Source: Oscillibacter sp. MSJ-31
GTDB taxonomy: Bacteria; Bacillota; Clostridia; Oscillospirales; Oscillospiraceae
Assembly (NCBI RefSeq): GCF_018918025.1
Contig: NZ_JAHLPT010000005.1
Span: forward strand, 62,001 to 126,000
DNA length: 64,000 nt
Direction: 5' to 3'
The position numbers were made by a program, and so were the translations under genes. Below the pieces are notes generated by a model. It saw nothing but the letters and a program-made list of their open reading frames with translations. It did no database searches and was not told where the DNA came from. Positions 41,201 to 49,739 of this stretch are shown piece by piece; the first letter of the stretch is position 1, and each line of letters opens with the position of its first letter.

Positions 41201-41256
41201 GCCTGACCGACGCGGGCCGCGCCGCGCAGGAGCGCTTCCGCGCGAAATTCGGATGA
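38221..41256 (+). CDS. BlaR1-type M56 membrane metallopeptidase with a large unknown sensor domain
   Basis: A 1011-residue membrane protein. The M56 protease half has membrane helices near 5-22, 30-50 and 120-150, the zinc motif HEQTHARH near 211-218 and a downstream C-D-E-G with the partner Glu. A last helix at about 314-338 (FAAVALAALVCAVSF) passes out of the cell. The remaining 670 residues are extracytoplasmic. They hold no penicillin-binding S-x-x-K/S-x-N/K-T-G set; one loop reads D-M-D-G-D-G, like a calcium loop, and DGGTRRMLEGSMSGDCS follows. So it should sense something other than beta-lactams and pass the signal to the BlaI protein. Usual BlaR1 is about 585-600 residues. Confidence 0.87.
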   Translation: MKEILLTSSVLILALLALRQLFRRTVSRRMQYALWLLVLVRLLVPVNVGTLAHNVLSAAEPVQAVVEERLDTPVLYVQGGTERRPAQLLPGKESQGEPLSPQSDAAQSAPADEYYTVTPTYRTVTLSEALTYVWYAGMVGVGAWFLFTNLRFARALRKARTPYRVEGCRYPVYLMSALPSPCLFGVLRPAIYLNNAAAASPELLRFVLAHEQTHARHLDPLWSLLRGLCLTVYWFDPLVWLAAVLSREDGELACDEGTLRALGADERTAYGKALLSLVPVCTKPQNPLLGATTMTGGKRSLKERITRIAENRQAKTAAVFAAVALAALVCAVSFTGAPDTPPEVTQEWYDAGFTTEDAQACLEFLDWAAELDGSKITGCGAWDAETGAAHFLLEEPSDDTSAQIEALEGILRSVRAEELTPFAARDGEVRYTLSFNDDYTGYYGFSLSENGQVALDAPAVYETEGEPFPYMKAVAVVDNAELTQALYRLLRPALLDGLTAAQRDAVDSFLHWAQALRAEDILNLQFRDGSSSRFLVDAELTALSAQLVPALNALTEAELYTQQGYGDSAYYTLAVNLRDGTQYTFLCGFDRVRLLHPTFEPGLSSSYPSDRPTLWIDSPALMACLDSLEASPAPLPDFETAAPTPLADILPAREPWMTIPLAGKAQRVTDRRIPSDALDWLIQMDMDGDGVCEIVNSSPNFPAIYYKRGGQLYGVDLKSVITAAWPELNWWDFTSAAPAIRSVLFYGLSAGDAPGDGVNFTRYLYFDGESLLLYKPDRSHTDHIADATLADPSVPAEVAARAKQLVRQRYDTLAGSAAQYDDWYTDVSFLGAETRYEGLAPEVYSFSQHYHAQKPEKILLAGGTEVDEDGWAILDGDTVLDGPYIVCLMDGGTRRMLEGSMSGDCSTGSPAYYADLTALLAKNNVLRPDALDGGLLNEAMSSGGSFLNWLGQYDAAEQDRALERLSAYRASLTDSYDLDMFSRIVAYLLGDRDGLTDAGRAAQERFRAKFG

Positions 41257-41288
41257 ACGACCAAACGGCAATTTTGTGCATTTTTTTC

Positions 41289-41319
41289 GAGAGCCGCCCT
41301 TGCAAAGGGCGGCTCTTTG
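41289..41319 (+). terminator. Terminator after the BlaR1-type gene
   Basis: GAGAGCCGCCCTT pairs with AAGGGCGGCTCTTT around a 3-nt loop; the tail is T-poor after TTT. Confidence 0.75.
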
Positions 41320-41387
41320 CGGTAAAATAGTCAAACTGCCGCCTTGGCGGCGGTCGAGTTTATCAACAAATGAGGTGTTCAGAAAGC

Positions 41388-42740
41388 ATGAAACGCGAAT
41401 CCTTCCGCTCCCGTCTGGGCTTCCTGCTGGTGAGCGCGGGCTGCGCCATCGGCATCGGCAACGTGTGGCGCTTCCCCTACATCGCCGGCAAGAACGGCGG
41501 CGGCTACTTCGTTCTCTTCTACCTGCTCTGCCTGCTCGTGATGGGCGTGCCCGTGCTGACGATGGAACTGGCGGTCGGCCGCGCGAGCCGCAGGAGCGCC
41601 GTGCTCTCCTATAAGACGCTGGAAAAGCCCGGTCAGAAATGGCACATCCACGGCTGGTTCTGCCTGCTCGGCTGCTACCTGCTGATGATGTACTACACCA
41701 CCGTCTCCGGCTGGATGGTCAGCTACTTTGGCAAGTTCCTCACCGGCGCGTTCCATTCCGGCATGAGCACGGATGAGGTCGCGAGCGCCTTCGGCGCGAT
41801 GCTCTCCTCCCCCGGCGAAATGGCGCTCTGGGCCGAGGTCGTGGTCGTCGCGGGCTTTCTGGTCTGCTCCTTCGGCCTGCAAAAGGGCCTTGAGCGCGTG
41901 ACGAAGGTCATGATGCTCTGCCTGCTGGTGCTCATTCTCGTGCTCGCCGTTCACAGCCTGACGCTCTCCGGCGCGGCGGAGGGCATGAAGTTCTATCTGG
42001 TCCCCTCGATGGATTCCATCCGCGAAAACGGCTTCGGCAGTCTCGTCACCGACGCGATGAATCAGGCGTTCTTCACGCTCTCGCTCGGCATTGCCGCCAT
42101 GGAGATCTTCGGCAGCTACATGAGCGACGAGCACACCCTGCCCGGCGAAGCCGTGCGCATCTGCGCGCTCGACACCTTCGTGGCGCTGATGGCGGGCACC
42201 ATCATCTTCCCCGCCTGCTTCACCTTCGGCGTGACACCGGACAACGGCCCCTCCCTGATTTTCCAGACGCTGCCGCCGGTCTTCATCAACATGGCGGGTG
42301 GGCGCTTCTGGGGCGCGCTGTTCTTCCTGTTCATGATCTTCGCGAGCTTCTCCACCGTGCTGGCGGTGTTTGAAAACATCCTCGCCATCTGCATGGATAC
42401 CTTCGGGATCAGCCGCAGGAAGGCCGTGCTCATCAACGGCATCCTGATCGCCGTTCTCAGTCTGCCCTGCGTGTTCGGCTACAACATCTGGAGCGACTTC
42501 CGTCCCATCCTCGGCAAGGACGTGCTCGACAGTGAGGACTTCCTCGTGAGCAACCTCCTGCTGCCCATCGGCTCGCTCGTCTACCTCCTCTTCTGCGTGA
42601 CGAAGTGGGGCTGGGGCTTCGACAAGTATCTTGCCGAGGCCAACAAGGGCACGGGCCTCAGGTTCGCCCGCTGGCTCAAGCCCTACTTCCAGTGGGTGCT
42701 GCCGATCCTGATCGTCATCATCCTGCTGCAGGGTCTCTAA
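41388..42740 (+). CDS. NSS-family sodium-dependent transporter
   Basis: A 450-residue neurotransmitter:sodium symporter (SNF family) with 11-12 membrane helices. The family start FRSRLGFLLVSAGCAIGIGNVWRFPYIAGKNGGGYFVLFYLLCLL, with the unwound G-x-G-N-x-W-R-F helix 1 that binds Na+ and substrate, is complete. FFTLSLGIAAMEIFGSYM (helix 6) and FIFASFSTVLAVFENI (helix 8) follow. It probably imports an amino acid such as Leu, Tyr or Trp, but the substrate cannot be read. I prefer ATG 41388 (GAGGTG upstream) to ATG 41370. Monocistronic, with a terminator behind it. Confidence 0.93.
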   Translation: MKRESFRSRLGFLLVSAGCAIGIGNVWRFPYIAGKNGGGYFVLFYLLCLLVMGVPVLTMELAVGRASRRSAVLSYKTLEKPGQKWHIHGWFCLLGCYLLMMYYTTVSGWMVSYFGKFLTGAFHSGMSTDEVASAFGAMLSSPGEMALWAEVVVVAGFLVCSFGLQKGLERVTKVMMLCLLVLILVLAVHSLTLSGAAEGMKFYLVPSMDSIRENGFGSLVTDAMNQAFFTLSLGIAAMEIFGSYMSDEHTLPGEAVRICALDTFVALMAGTIIFPACFTFGVTPDNGPSLIFQTLPPVFINMAGGRFWGALFFLFMIFASFSTVLAVFENILAICMDTFGISRRKAVLINGILIAVLSLPCVFGYNIWSDFRPILGKDVLDSEDFLVSNLLLPIGSLVYLLFCVTKWGWGFDKYLAEANKGTGLRFARWLKPYFQWVLPILIVIILLQGL

Positions 42741-42748
42741 ACAGTGCA

Positions 42749-42787
42749 GAAAACCGGCGTCCGTTTCAAGCGGACGCCGGTTTTTTG
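42749..42787. terminator. Strong bidirectional terminator
   Basis: AAAACCGGCGTCCG pairs with CGGACGCCGGTTTTTT around a 6-nt loop, between the convergent NSS and peptide-binding protein genes. Confidence 0.93.
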
Positions 42788-42796
42788 TTGTGTCTA

Positions 42797-44458
42797 TTAC
42801 GCAGCCGGTCCCGTCTCCGCGCGGGAGACCGCGGTGAAGTAGCTGTGGCCGAAGCAGTCGTGGCTCACGCCGGTGAGCCCCTCGCGCAGAAGGTACGCCG
42901 TGCCGGAGAAGCAAAGCGGCGAAACAGCGCTGTCCTCGAGCAGCATCGCTTCTGCGTCGTGCAGAAACGCCGCGCGGGCAGTCAGGTCGCCGGTCGATTC
43001 CGCCACGCCGACGAGCAGGTCAAAGGTGTCGTTGCGGTAGCCGCAGACGTTGCTCTCCGACGTGCCGCGGAACGGCAGCAGGTACTCCATCGGATCGTCG
43101 CAGCGAGCCGTGAGCGTGGTGAGCGCGAGGTCAAAATCACCGGCGGCGAGCGCCGCATCAAACTCCTCGGCGCTCACGCCCACCAGCTCGACCGCCACGC
43201 CCGTGGCGGTCCTCCACATATTGAACAGACTCAGCGCCGCCGCGCGCGTCTGCTCCCCCTCCACAAAGAGGAAGCGGAGCGTCGGCAGGCCCGCGCCCTG
43301 GTAGTGTCCGGCGGAGGTCATCAGCCGCGCCGCCTCGGCGCTGCGCTCGGCATAGCCCTCGGCGTCCGCCGCGCAGAGTGCGCCGCCCGCCGTGCGGAAG
43401 TCCTCCCCGCTCTCGGGCGCGTCGCTGATGCCGTCGGGCACACAGCCGGTCGCCGCCGTCGCCGTCACGCCGAGCTGTTCGGCGAGCGCCGCGCGGTCGA
43501 TGGCAAGGTCAAAGGCACGGCGCAGCTGCGCGTCGGAGAAGGTGTCGGTCAGATGGTTGTAGAGCACACAGACCGTCTCCGCCAGCGGAGCGGGCTGCCA
43601 CGTCTCATCCTCCGCCAGCTGCTCGATGGCCGCGTAGGGCAGCTTCGCGGTGTAATCCAGCTCGCCGGCAAGCAGCTGCTCGTAGTTCGTCTGCGCGTCC
43701 GTCTCGAAGCGGAAGCAAATGCTGTCCGGCACGACGAGCTTGCTCTCGTAGTATTCGCCGTTTCTCTTCGTCTGAAGCTGCGCGGCCTTTACCCATGTGC
43801 CCACAGTATAGGGGCCGTTCGTCACGATGTCGGCGGTCGCCGCCCAGCTCGCATTCCCCTCCACCAGATCACGGCGCAGTGGGGCCGTCGCCGGCGACGT
43901 GCAGACGCTGGTGATAAAGTAGGCGCAGGGCCTGCTGAGCGTCACGAGGAAGGTGCTCTCGCCCTTGGCCTTCACGCCGAGCAGCGACACGTCGCCGCTC
44001 TCGCGCACCTCGTCATAGCCCGCGACCATGCTCAGAAGCGAGGCGTTGGGCGACGCCGTCGCGGGATCGACCAGGCGCTGCCAGGCGTAAACGAAGTCCT
44101 CCGCCGTCACGCGCTCGCCGTCCGACCAGCGGGCCGCGGAGCGCAGCGTGAACGTATAGGTCACGGTGTCGTCGTAATTCTTTTCCTCAATGTATTCCTT
44201 GGCGATGCCCGCCACGGCGACCGCCTTGCCGGCGCCGTCATCGCGCAGGCGCATCAGGCCCTCAAAGAGCGTGGAGAGCAGGCTCTCCGCCCCCACGTCG
44301 GTGTTCATGGTCGGGTCAAGCGTCTCCAGCGGACCGCAGACCGCGGCGCTCACCACAAAGTCCTCCGCGGGCTCCTCCTGCTTGCCGCAGCCGGCGAGCA
44401 GGGTCAAAAACAGCGCCGCACAGAGCAGCAGACAGACGGATCTTCGTAGCATTTTCAT
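42797..44458 (-). CDS. Peptide/nickel ABC transporter substrate-binding lipoprotein (SBP family 5)
   Basis: A 553-residue extracytoplasmic protein with a signal peptide and lipobox LLAGC near residue 23, so it is anchored by a lipid-modified Cys. The SBP_bac_5 body is clear: TLDPTMNTDVGAESLLSTLFEGLMRL, SDGERVTAEDFVYAWQRLVDP, NGPYTVGTWVK and LRRAFDLAIDRAALAEQLG. It should bind oligopeptides (OppA-like), or nickel or a dipeptide. No permease or ATPase gene is beside it, so it is an orphan binding protein using a transporter encoded elsewhere. I start it at MKMLRRSVC (44458), with GGAG upstream. Terminators flank it. Confidence 0.9.
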   Translation of the reverse strand: MKMLRRSVCLLLCAALFLTLLAGCGKQEEPAEDFVVSAAVCGPLETLDPTMNTDVGAESLLSTLFEGLMRLRDDGAGKAVAVAGIAKEYIEEKNYDDTVTYTFTLRSAARWSDGERVTAEDFVYAWQRLVDPATASPNASLLSMVAGYDEVRESGDVSLLGVKAKGESTFLVTLSRPCAYFITSVCTSPATAPLRRDLVEGNASWAATADIVTNGPYTVGTWVKAAQLQTKRNGEYYESKLVVPDSICFRFETDAQTNYEQLLAGELDYTAKLPYAAIEQLAEDETWQPAPLAETVCVLYNHLTDTFSDAQLRRAFDLAIDRAALAEQLGVTATAATGCVPDGISDAPESGEDFRTAGGALCAADAEGYAERSAEAARLMTSAGHYQGAGLPTLRFLFVEGEQTRAAALSLFNMWRTATGVAVELVGVSAEEFDAALAAGDFDLALTTLTARCDDPMEYLLPFRGTSESNVCGYRNDTFDLLVGVAESTGDLTARAAFLHDAEAMLLEDSAVSPLCFSGTAYLLREGLTGVSHDCFGHSYFTAVSRAETGPAA

Positions 44459-44538
44459 CGGGAGCGTCTCCTCTTTCTCTATCGTAAAACGCGGCGCGGA
44501 GCGCGCCGCACAGGCAAACATCTAAATGATTATATAAA

Positions 44539-44575
44539 AATTTGCCCCGCTTGTAAAGACGAGCGGGGCAAAAAG
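44539..44575. terminator. Intrinsic terminator
   Basis: TTTGCCCCGCT pairs with AGCGGGGCAAAA around a 12-nt loop, between the upstream region of the binding-protein gene and the end of the helicase gene. It ends the helicase transcript. Confidence 0.85.
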
Positions 44576-44588
44576 TTACAAATTGTTA

Positions 44589-45746
44589 TTATTTGGCATC
44601 CACGACCAGCGTATCACCCTCAAAGTGGGCAGGCTTGACGTCGTTTCCGGTGAACTTGGCGATGGCGTCGAGCCGCATCTTGCTCGGATAGTCGGCGACA
44701 AGCGTGTAAGCGACGCCGTGACGCTTCGCGCGGCCCGTGCGTCCGATGCGGTGGACGTAATATTCGTTCTCCTGCGGCACATCGTAGTTGAACACCGCGT
44801 CCACGTCGTCCACGTCGATGCCGCGGGCGGCGACGTCGGTGGCGACGAACACAGGCAGCTCGCCGCGGCGGAAGCGCGCCATGACCTGCTCACGCTTTTT
44901 CTGCGGGATGTCGCCGTGGATGCAGGCGGCGTCCAGTCCCTCCATCTCAAGGTACTTCGTCAGGCGCTCGACCATGCCCTTGGTATTGCAGAACACCATC
45001 ACGCGCTCCAGCCTCTCCTGCCGGATGATGCGCGCCATCGCCGCGACCTTGTCGGTCTGCTCGACCGTGACGGCATACTGGAGGATGTCGGGCTTATTCT
45101 GCTCGTCCGCGCGGACGGTGATCTCCTCGGGGTCGCGCTGGTAGACCCAGCTGATGTCCATGACCTCGCGCGAGATGGTCGCGGAGAACATACCGAGGTT
45201 GCGGCGGGATGGAATCTTGTCCAAAATACGGGTCACGTCGTGGATGAAGCCCATGTCGAGCATCCTGTCGGCCTCGTCGAGCACAACGGTCTGCACCCGG
45301 TCGAGCCGCACGGTGCGGCGCTTCATGTGGTCGGACAGGCGGCCCGGGGTCGCCACAACGATCTGCGGCTTTTTCTTCAGCGCGTCGATCTGCTTGCCAA
45401 TGGGCGCGCCGCCGTAGAGGCACACCACGCGGATGCCGCTCATAAAAACGGCCAGGTCGCGCAGCTCCGCCGTGATCTGCATGGCAAGCTCGCGCGTAGG
45501 CGCCATGATGACCGCCTGCACCTCCTCGCTTTCGGGGTCAATGTGCTCGATGATGGGAATGCCGAAGGCAAAGGTCTTGCCCGTTCCGGTGGGGGCCTTG
45601 GCGATCACGTCCTTCCACTCGCGCATCGGCGAGATGCAGCCCGCCTGCACGGGGGTGGACCATTCGATGTTTTTCTTTTCCAATGCGCGCGTCATTTCCG
45701 GCAGCAGGCCAAGGCTGTCGAAGCGCACACCCTGTGTGAATTCCAT
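44589..45746 (-). CDS. DEAD-box RNA helicase
   Basis: A 385-residue ATP-dependent RNA helicase core with every motif: Q-motif VQAGCISPMREW, motif I KAPTGTGKTFAF, Ia APTRELAMQI, Ib ATPGRLSDHM, II VLDEADRMLDMG, III SATIS, IV VMVFCNTKGMVERL, V ATDVAARGIDVDDVDAVFNYDVP, VI HRIGRTGRAKRHGVA. It lacks the long basic or RNA-recognition C-terminal tail of DeaD/CsdA and CshA, so it is a minimal helicase. It likely acts in RNA turnover or ribosome assembly. ATG 45746 follows AGAGGAAAA. Monocistronic. Confidence 0.93.
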   Translation of the reverse strand: MEFTQGVRFDSLGLLPEMTRALEKKNIEWSTPVQAGCISPMREWKDVIAKAPTGTGKTFAFGIPIIEHIDPESEEVQAVIMAPTRELAMQITAELRDLAVFMSGIRVVCLYGGAPIGKQIDALKKKPQIVVATPGRLSDHMKRRTVRLDRVQTVVLDEADRMLDMGFIHDVTRILDKIPSRRNLGMFSATISREVMDISWVYQRDPEEITVRADEQNKPDILQYAVTVEQTDKVAAMARIIRQERLERVMVFCNTKGMVERLTKYLEMEGLDAACIHGDIPQKKREQVMARFRRGELPVFVATDVAARGIDVDDVDAVFNYDVPQENEYYVHRIGRTGRAKRHGVAYTLVADYPSKMRLDAIAKFTGNDVKPAHFEGDTLVVDAK

Positions 45747-45811
45747 AGCGTTTTCCTCTGTTCTCGTGATTTTCAGTCAGAGAAATTATATCATGCCTGT
45801 CAATAGCGCGG

Positions 45812-45838
45812 AAAAGAGACGGCGCCGCCGTCTCTTTC
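45812..45838. terminator. Terminator of the glycogen operon
   Basis: AAAGAGACGGC pairs with GCCGTCTCTTT around a 3-nt loop, just past the glgP stop. Confidence 0.88.
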
Positions 45839-45849
45839 CTCCGCTTTGC

Positions 45850-48258
45850 TTACTTGTGCGGGACGTGCCAGATGTTGTCCGCGTACTGCGCGACCGCGCG
45901 GTCGGCGGCGAAGATACCGCTGCGCGCGATGTTGAGAAGCGACATACGGTCCCACGCCGCGCGGTCGGCGTAGGTCTTCGCCATGCGCTGCTCGGCGGCG
46001 CAGTAGGAGGCGAAGTCCTGCAGGAGCATATATTCGTCGCGCTGGAGCAGGCGCTGGGCGAGATCGTCGTAGCTCACACCGTCGGAGAAGCCCATGCGGA
46101 GCTGATCGACCACGCGCTTGAGCGCGTCGTCGCGCTCGCAGAGCCGCTGGGGCGCGTAGCCCTGCGCCTTCAGGCGCGCGACCTCGTCCGCGTGCAGGCC
46201 GAAGAGGAACATATTCTCGTCGCCAAGCACCTCGTGCATCTCGACATTCGCGCCGTCGAGCGTGCCGACGGTCAGCGCGCCGTTCATCATGAACTTCATG
46301 TTGCCCGTGCCGCTGGCCTCCTTGCCGGCGGTGGAGATCTGCTGGCTGACCTCGCTCGCGGGCATCAGATGCTCGGCGAGGGACACGCGGTAATTCTCCA
46401 GAAAGACGACCTGCAGGCGTCCCCTGCACAGCGGATCGCTGTTGATCTGGTTCGCCAGCGAGTTGATAAGGTGGATGATGCGCTTGGCGACCGCGTAGCC
46501 CGGTGCGGCCTTCGCGCCGAAGAGGAAGGTCCGCGGCTGCAGCTCCATGCTCGGATCGTCCTGCAATTTCTGGTACAGATAGATGATGTGCATGGCGTTG
46601 AGCAGCTGACGCTTGTACTCATGCAGGCGCTTGACCTGCACGTCGAAGATCGCATCTGTGTTGAGTGCTACGCCCTGCGTCTTTTTGACGTAGGCGGCAA
46701 AGTCGAGCTTGTTGGCGCGCTTGATCTCGTCGAGCCGCGCGAGCACCGCGCCATCGCCGGCGAAGGCCTCGAGCTTCTTGAGCTCCTCGGGATGGAGCAG
46801 ATAGCCGCGCCCGCCGCAGAGGTCGGCGATCAGGCCGTCGAGCCGCGGGTTGATCTGCGCGAGCCAGCGGCGGTGGTCGATGCCGTTGGTGACGTTCTTG
46901 AACTTCTCCGGCTCCATCTGGTACTGCCAGCGGAATACGTCGTGGCGCAGGATGTCGGAGTGCAGCGCGGAAACGCCGTTGACCGCCATGCCGCCCGCGA
47001 TGCACAGGTTCGCCATGCGCACCTGCCCGTCCCAGACGATGGCCAGCTCCGCGGTCTTGGCGGGGTCGTGGTAGAAGTTCTCGACCCGCTTTTGATAGCG
47101 GTGCGCGATCTCGGTGATGATCTCCCACACGCGCGGGAGCAGCGTCTCCATGAGCTGCTGCGGCCAGCGCTCGAGCGCCTCAGCGAGCACGGTGTGGTTC
47201 GTGTAGGCGACGGAATTTTTTGTGATGTTCCACGCAGTATCCCAGTCGAAGCCCGCGTCGTCCATCAGAATACGCATCAGCTCGGGAATGACGAGCGCGG
47301 GGTGCGTGTCGTTGATCTGGATGACGTTCTTCTCGTGGAAGTTCGCCGCCGTGCCGTAGACCTCGATGTGCTTGCGCATGATGGACTGCATCGTGGCGGA
47401 GACGAAGAAATACTGCTGCTTGAGACGCAGCGACTTGCCCTCATAGTGGTTGTCCTCGGGATAGAGGATCTTGGCGATGGTCTCTGCCATCGCCTCCTGC
47501 TCGCTCGCGCGCAGGTATTCGCCCTGCGAGAACAGGCTCATATCCACCGGCGTCGGGGACTTCGCGTCCCACAGGCGCAGGGGGTTGACGTGCTCGGTGC
47601 CGTAGCCCGTGATCTCCATGTCGCAGGGCACGGCGAGCACCTTCGTCGCGCCCTCGGGCACGACGTGCAGCCGTCCGTTGTCCCAGAACTTGCGGACCGT
47701 GCCGCCGAAGAACACCTCCTCCGTCTCCTGCGGCTTGGGCATCAACCACGCGCCGCCGATGTCCTTCCAGTTGTCCGGCAGCTCGACCTGCTGCCCATCC
47801 ACGATGCGCTGGCGGAAGATGCCCAGCTCATAGCAGATGGAGTAGCCCGCGGCGGGGATGTCGAGCGTGGTCATGGAATCCAGATAGCAGGCGGCGAGGC
47901 GGCCGAGGCCGCCGTTGCCGAGGCCCGCGTCTGGCTCGACCTCGAAAATATCCGCCGCGCGGAAGCCCAGCTCGTCGATCGCCTCGCGCAGCACGCCGCT
48001 CACGCCGAGGTTGTAGGCGTTCTTTTCCAGGCTGCGGCCCAGCAGGAATTCCATGGAAAGGTAATGCACCTTCCTCTTTTCCTCGCGGCGCGTGGCCATT
48101 CGGCTCTCCACACCGCGCTCGGTCATCACGTCGCGCAGCACCAGCGCCGCGGCGCGCATCACCTGCGCGTCGTCGGCCTCCTCGGGCGTCACGCCGAAGC
48201 CCAGGCGCAGCTTATCCGTAAGCGCCTGCTTCATTCCCTGTGTCGTAGTGATATCCAT
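45850..48258 (-). CDS. glgP: Glycogen/maltodextrin phosphorylase
   Basis: An 802-residue PLP enzyme that releases glucose 1-phosphate from glycogen. Signature stretches include YLSMEFLLGRSLEKNAYNLG, GLGNGGLGRLAACYLDSMTTL, VIQINDTHPALVIPELMRIL, the active-site region EASGTGNMKFMMNGALTVGTLDGANVEM with the PLP Lys, and FDVQVKRLHEYKRQLLN. Length is normal. It is the last gene of the glgB-C-D-A-P operon, 17 bp after glgA. Having synthesis and breakdown enzymes in one transcript suggests rapid storage turnover. ATG 48258 is preceded by AGGTAGGT. Confidence 0.96.
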   Translation of the reverse strand: MDITTTQGMKQALTDKLRLGFGVTPEEADDAQVMRAAALVLRDVMTERGVESRMATRREEKRKVHYLSMEFLLGRSLEKNAYNLGVSGVLREAIDELGFRAADIFEVEPDAGLGNGGLGRLAACYLDSMTTLDIPAAGYSICYELGIFRQRIVDGQQVELPDNWKDIGGAWLMPKPQETEEVFFGGTVRKFWDNGRLHVVPEGATKVLAVPCDMEITGYGTEHVNPLRLWDAKSPTPVDMSLFSQGEYLRASEQEAMAETIAKILYPEDNHYEGKSLRLKQQYFFVSATMQSIMRKHIEVYGTAANFHEKNVIQINDTHPALVIPELMRILMDDAGFDWDTAWNITKNSVAYTNHTVLAEALERWPQQLMETLLPRVWEIITEIAHRYQKRVENFYHDPAKTAELAIVWDGQVRMANLCIAGGMAVNGVSALHSDILRHDVFRWQYQMEPEKFKNVTNGIDHRRWLAQINPRLDGLIADLCGGRGYLLHPEELKKLEAFAGDGAVLARLDEIKRANKLDFAAYVKKTQGVALNTDAIFDVQVKRLHEYKRQLLNAMHIIYLYQKLQDDPSMELQPRTFLFGAKAAPGYAVAKRIIHLINSLANQINSDPLCRGRLQVVFLENYRVSLAEHLMPASEVSQQISTAGKEASGTGNMKFMMNGALTVGTLDGANVEMHEVLGDENMFLFGLHADEVARLKAQGYAPQRLCERDDALKRVVDQLRMGFSDGVSYDDLAQRLLQRDEYMLLQDFASYCAAEQRMAKTYADRAAWDRMSLLNIARSGIFAADRAVAQYADNIWHVPHK

Positions 48259-48275
48259 ATTTCTTTGTACCTACC

Positions 48276-49709
48276 TTATTTGCAGATGGAATCGTAAATT
48301 TCGCGGTATTTTTTCGCGCTGCGCGCCCAGCTGAAATCCTCGGCCATGCCGCGCTTGCGCAGAGCCTTGTAGGCCTCCGGCTTCTGATGGTAAAGGTCCA
48401 CCGCCTCGCCGATGACGTAGCACATATCGCCCGCGTTATAATTTGTAAAGGAAAAGCCGTTGCCCGCGCCGTTCCACGCCTCGTAGGCGTGAACGGTGTC
48501 CTTCAGCCCGCCGGTCTCGCGCACGATGGGCACCGCGCCGTAGCGCATGGCGATCATCTGGCTCAGGCCGCACGGCTCGCTCTTGGACGGCATGAGGAAC
48601 AGGTCCGCGCCCGCGTAGATCTGCATGGCAAGGCTCTCGGAGTAGCCGAGATGCACCGCCACGCGGCCCGGATACTTCGCCTGCGCCCAGGAGAAGAAGG
48701 ACTCATACTTCCCGTCGCCCTTGCCGAGCACGACAAGCTGCATATCCTTTTCCATGAAGTAATCGAGCGTCTCGCACACGAGGTCGAGTCCCTTATGGCT
48801 CACGAGCCGTGAGACCATCGCGACCACGGGCGTGTCCTTTCTTTCGGCAAGGCCCATCATGCGCTGCAGCGCCGCCTTGTCCTTCGCCTTGCCGGCCATG
48901 CGCCGGAGCGAGTAGTTCGCCGTCAGGTTGGGGTCGCTCGCGGGATCGTAGCGCTCCATGTCGATGCCGTTGAGCACACCGTGGAGCTTGCCCTCCACCA
49001 TCTGCATCACGCTTTCAAGGCCGTGGGCGAAGTAGGCATACTTGAGCTCCTCCGCGTAGGTGGGGCTGACGGCGGTCACGGCGTCCGCCGTGACGATCGC
49101 GCCCTTGAGCAGGTTCACGTCGCCGTCGAAGGCAAGCGTGCCGCCGGTGAACCAGCCCGCGTCGAGGCCGAAAAGGTCCTCGACCGTCTCGCGGCCGTAG
49201 CGGCCCTGATACTCGATGTTGTGGACGGTGATGACCGTGCGGACGGACTTGTAGAATTCCTCGCGCACCGCCTCGTCATGGATGTAGATGGGCACGAGCG
49301 CGGTCTGCCAGTCGTTGCAGTGGACGACGTCCGGCTTCTCCGGCAGCAGCGGCAGCAGCTCCGTCACCGCGCGGCAGAAGAAGGCGAAGCGCTCGCCGTC
49401 GTCATAATAGCCGTAAAGCTCGGGACGCTTGAAATACTGCTCGTTGTCCACGAAGTACCACGTCACGCCCTGCCGCTCGTAGGAGAAAAGTCCGCAGTAC
49501 AGGCTGCGCCAGGCAAGGCGCACATAGGTGTAGCGCTCAAAGTGCAGCCGGTCGCGCCACGCGTCCGCGACGCTCTGGTAGAGCGGCAGAATGACGCTCA
49601 CGCGGTCGCCGTTCGCGGCAAGCGACTGCGGCAGGCTGCCCGCAACGTCCGCAAGGCCGCCGGTCTTGCAGAAGGGAACGGCCTCGGATGTGACATAGAG
49701 AATGTTCAT
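48276..49709 (-). CDS. glgA: Glycogen synthase (ADP-glucose)
   Basis: A 477-residue GT5 glycosyltransferase. K-T-G-G-L-A-D-V near residue 15 is the ADP-glucose binding loop. VHCNDWQTALVPIYIH, HNIEYQGRYG, GDVNLLKGAIVTADAVTAVSPTYAEEL and SKSEPCGLSQMIAMRYGAVPIVRETGGLKDTV are all present. It extends alpha-1,4-glucan from ADP-glucose. It sits between glgD and glgP in the operon, 30 bp after glgD, with GGAGGAAA upstream. Length is normal. Confidence 0.96.
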   Translation of the reverse strand: MNILYVTSEAVPFCKTGGLADVAGSLPQSLAANGDRVSVILPLYQSVADAWRDRLHFERYTYVRLAWRSLYCGLFSYERQGVTWYFVDNEQYFKRPELYGYYDDGERFAFFCRAVTELLPLLPEKPDVVHCNDWQTALVPIYIHDEAVREEFYKSVRTVITVHNIEYQGRYGRETVEDLFGLDAGWFTGGTLAFDGDVNLLKGAIVTADAVTAVSPTYAEELKYAYFAHGLESVMQMVEGKLHGVLNGIDMERYDPASDPNLTANYSLRRMAGKAKDKAALQRMMGLAERKDTPVVAMVSRLVSHKGLDLVCETLDYFMEKDMQLVVLGKGDGKYESFFSWAQAKYPGRVAVHLGYSESLAMQIYAGADLFLMPSKSEPCGLSQMIAMRYGAVPIVRETGGLKDTVHAYEAWNGAGNGFSFTNYNAGDMCYVIGEAVDLYHQKPEAYKALRKRGMAEDFSWARSAKKYREIYDSICK

Positions 49710-49739
49710 AGCTTTCCTCCTTATTCCGTCGTGTATGCT

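Noticed and set aside
37847-41256. A beta-lactam resistance system
   Set aside because: The BlaR1-type protein lacks a penicillin-binding domain and there is no beta-lactamase or PBP2a gene nearby.
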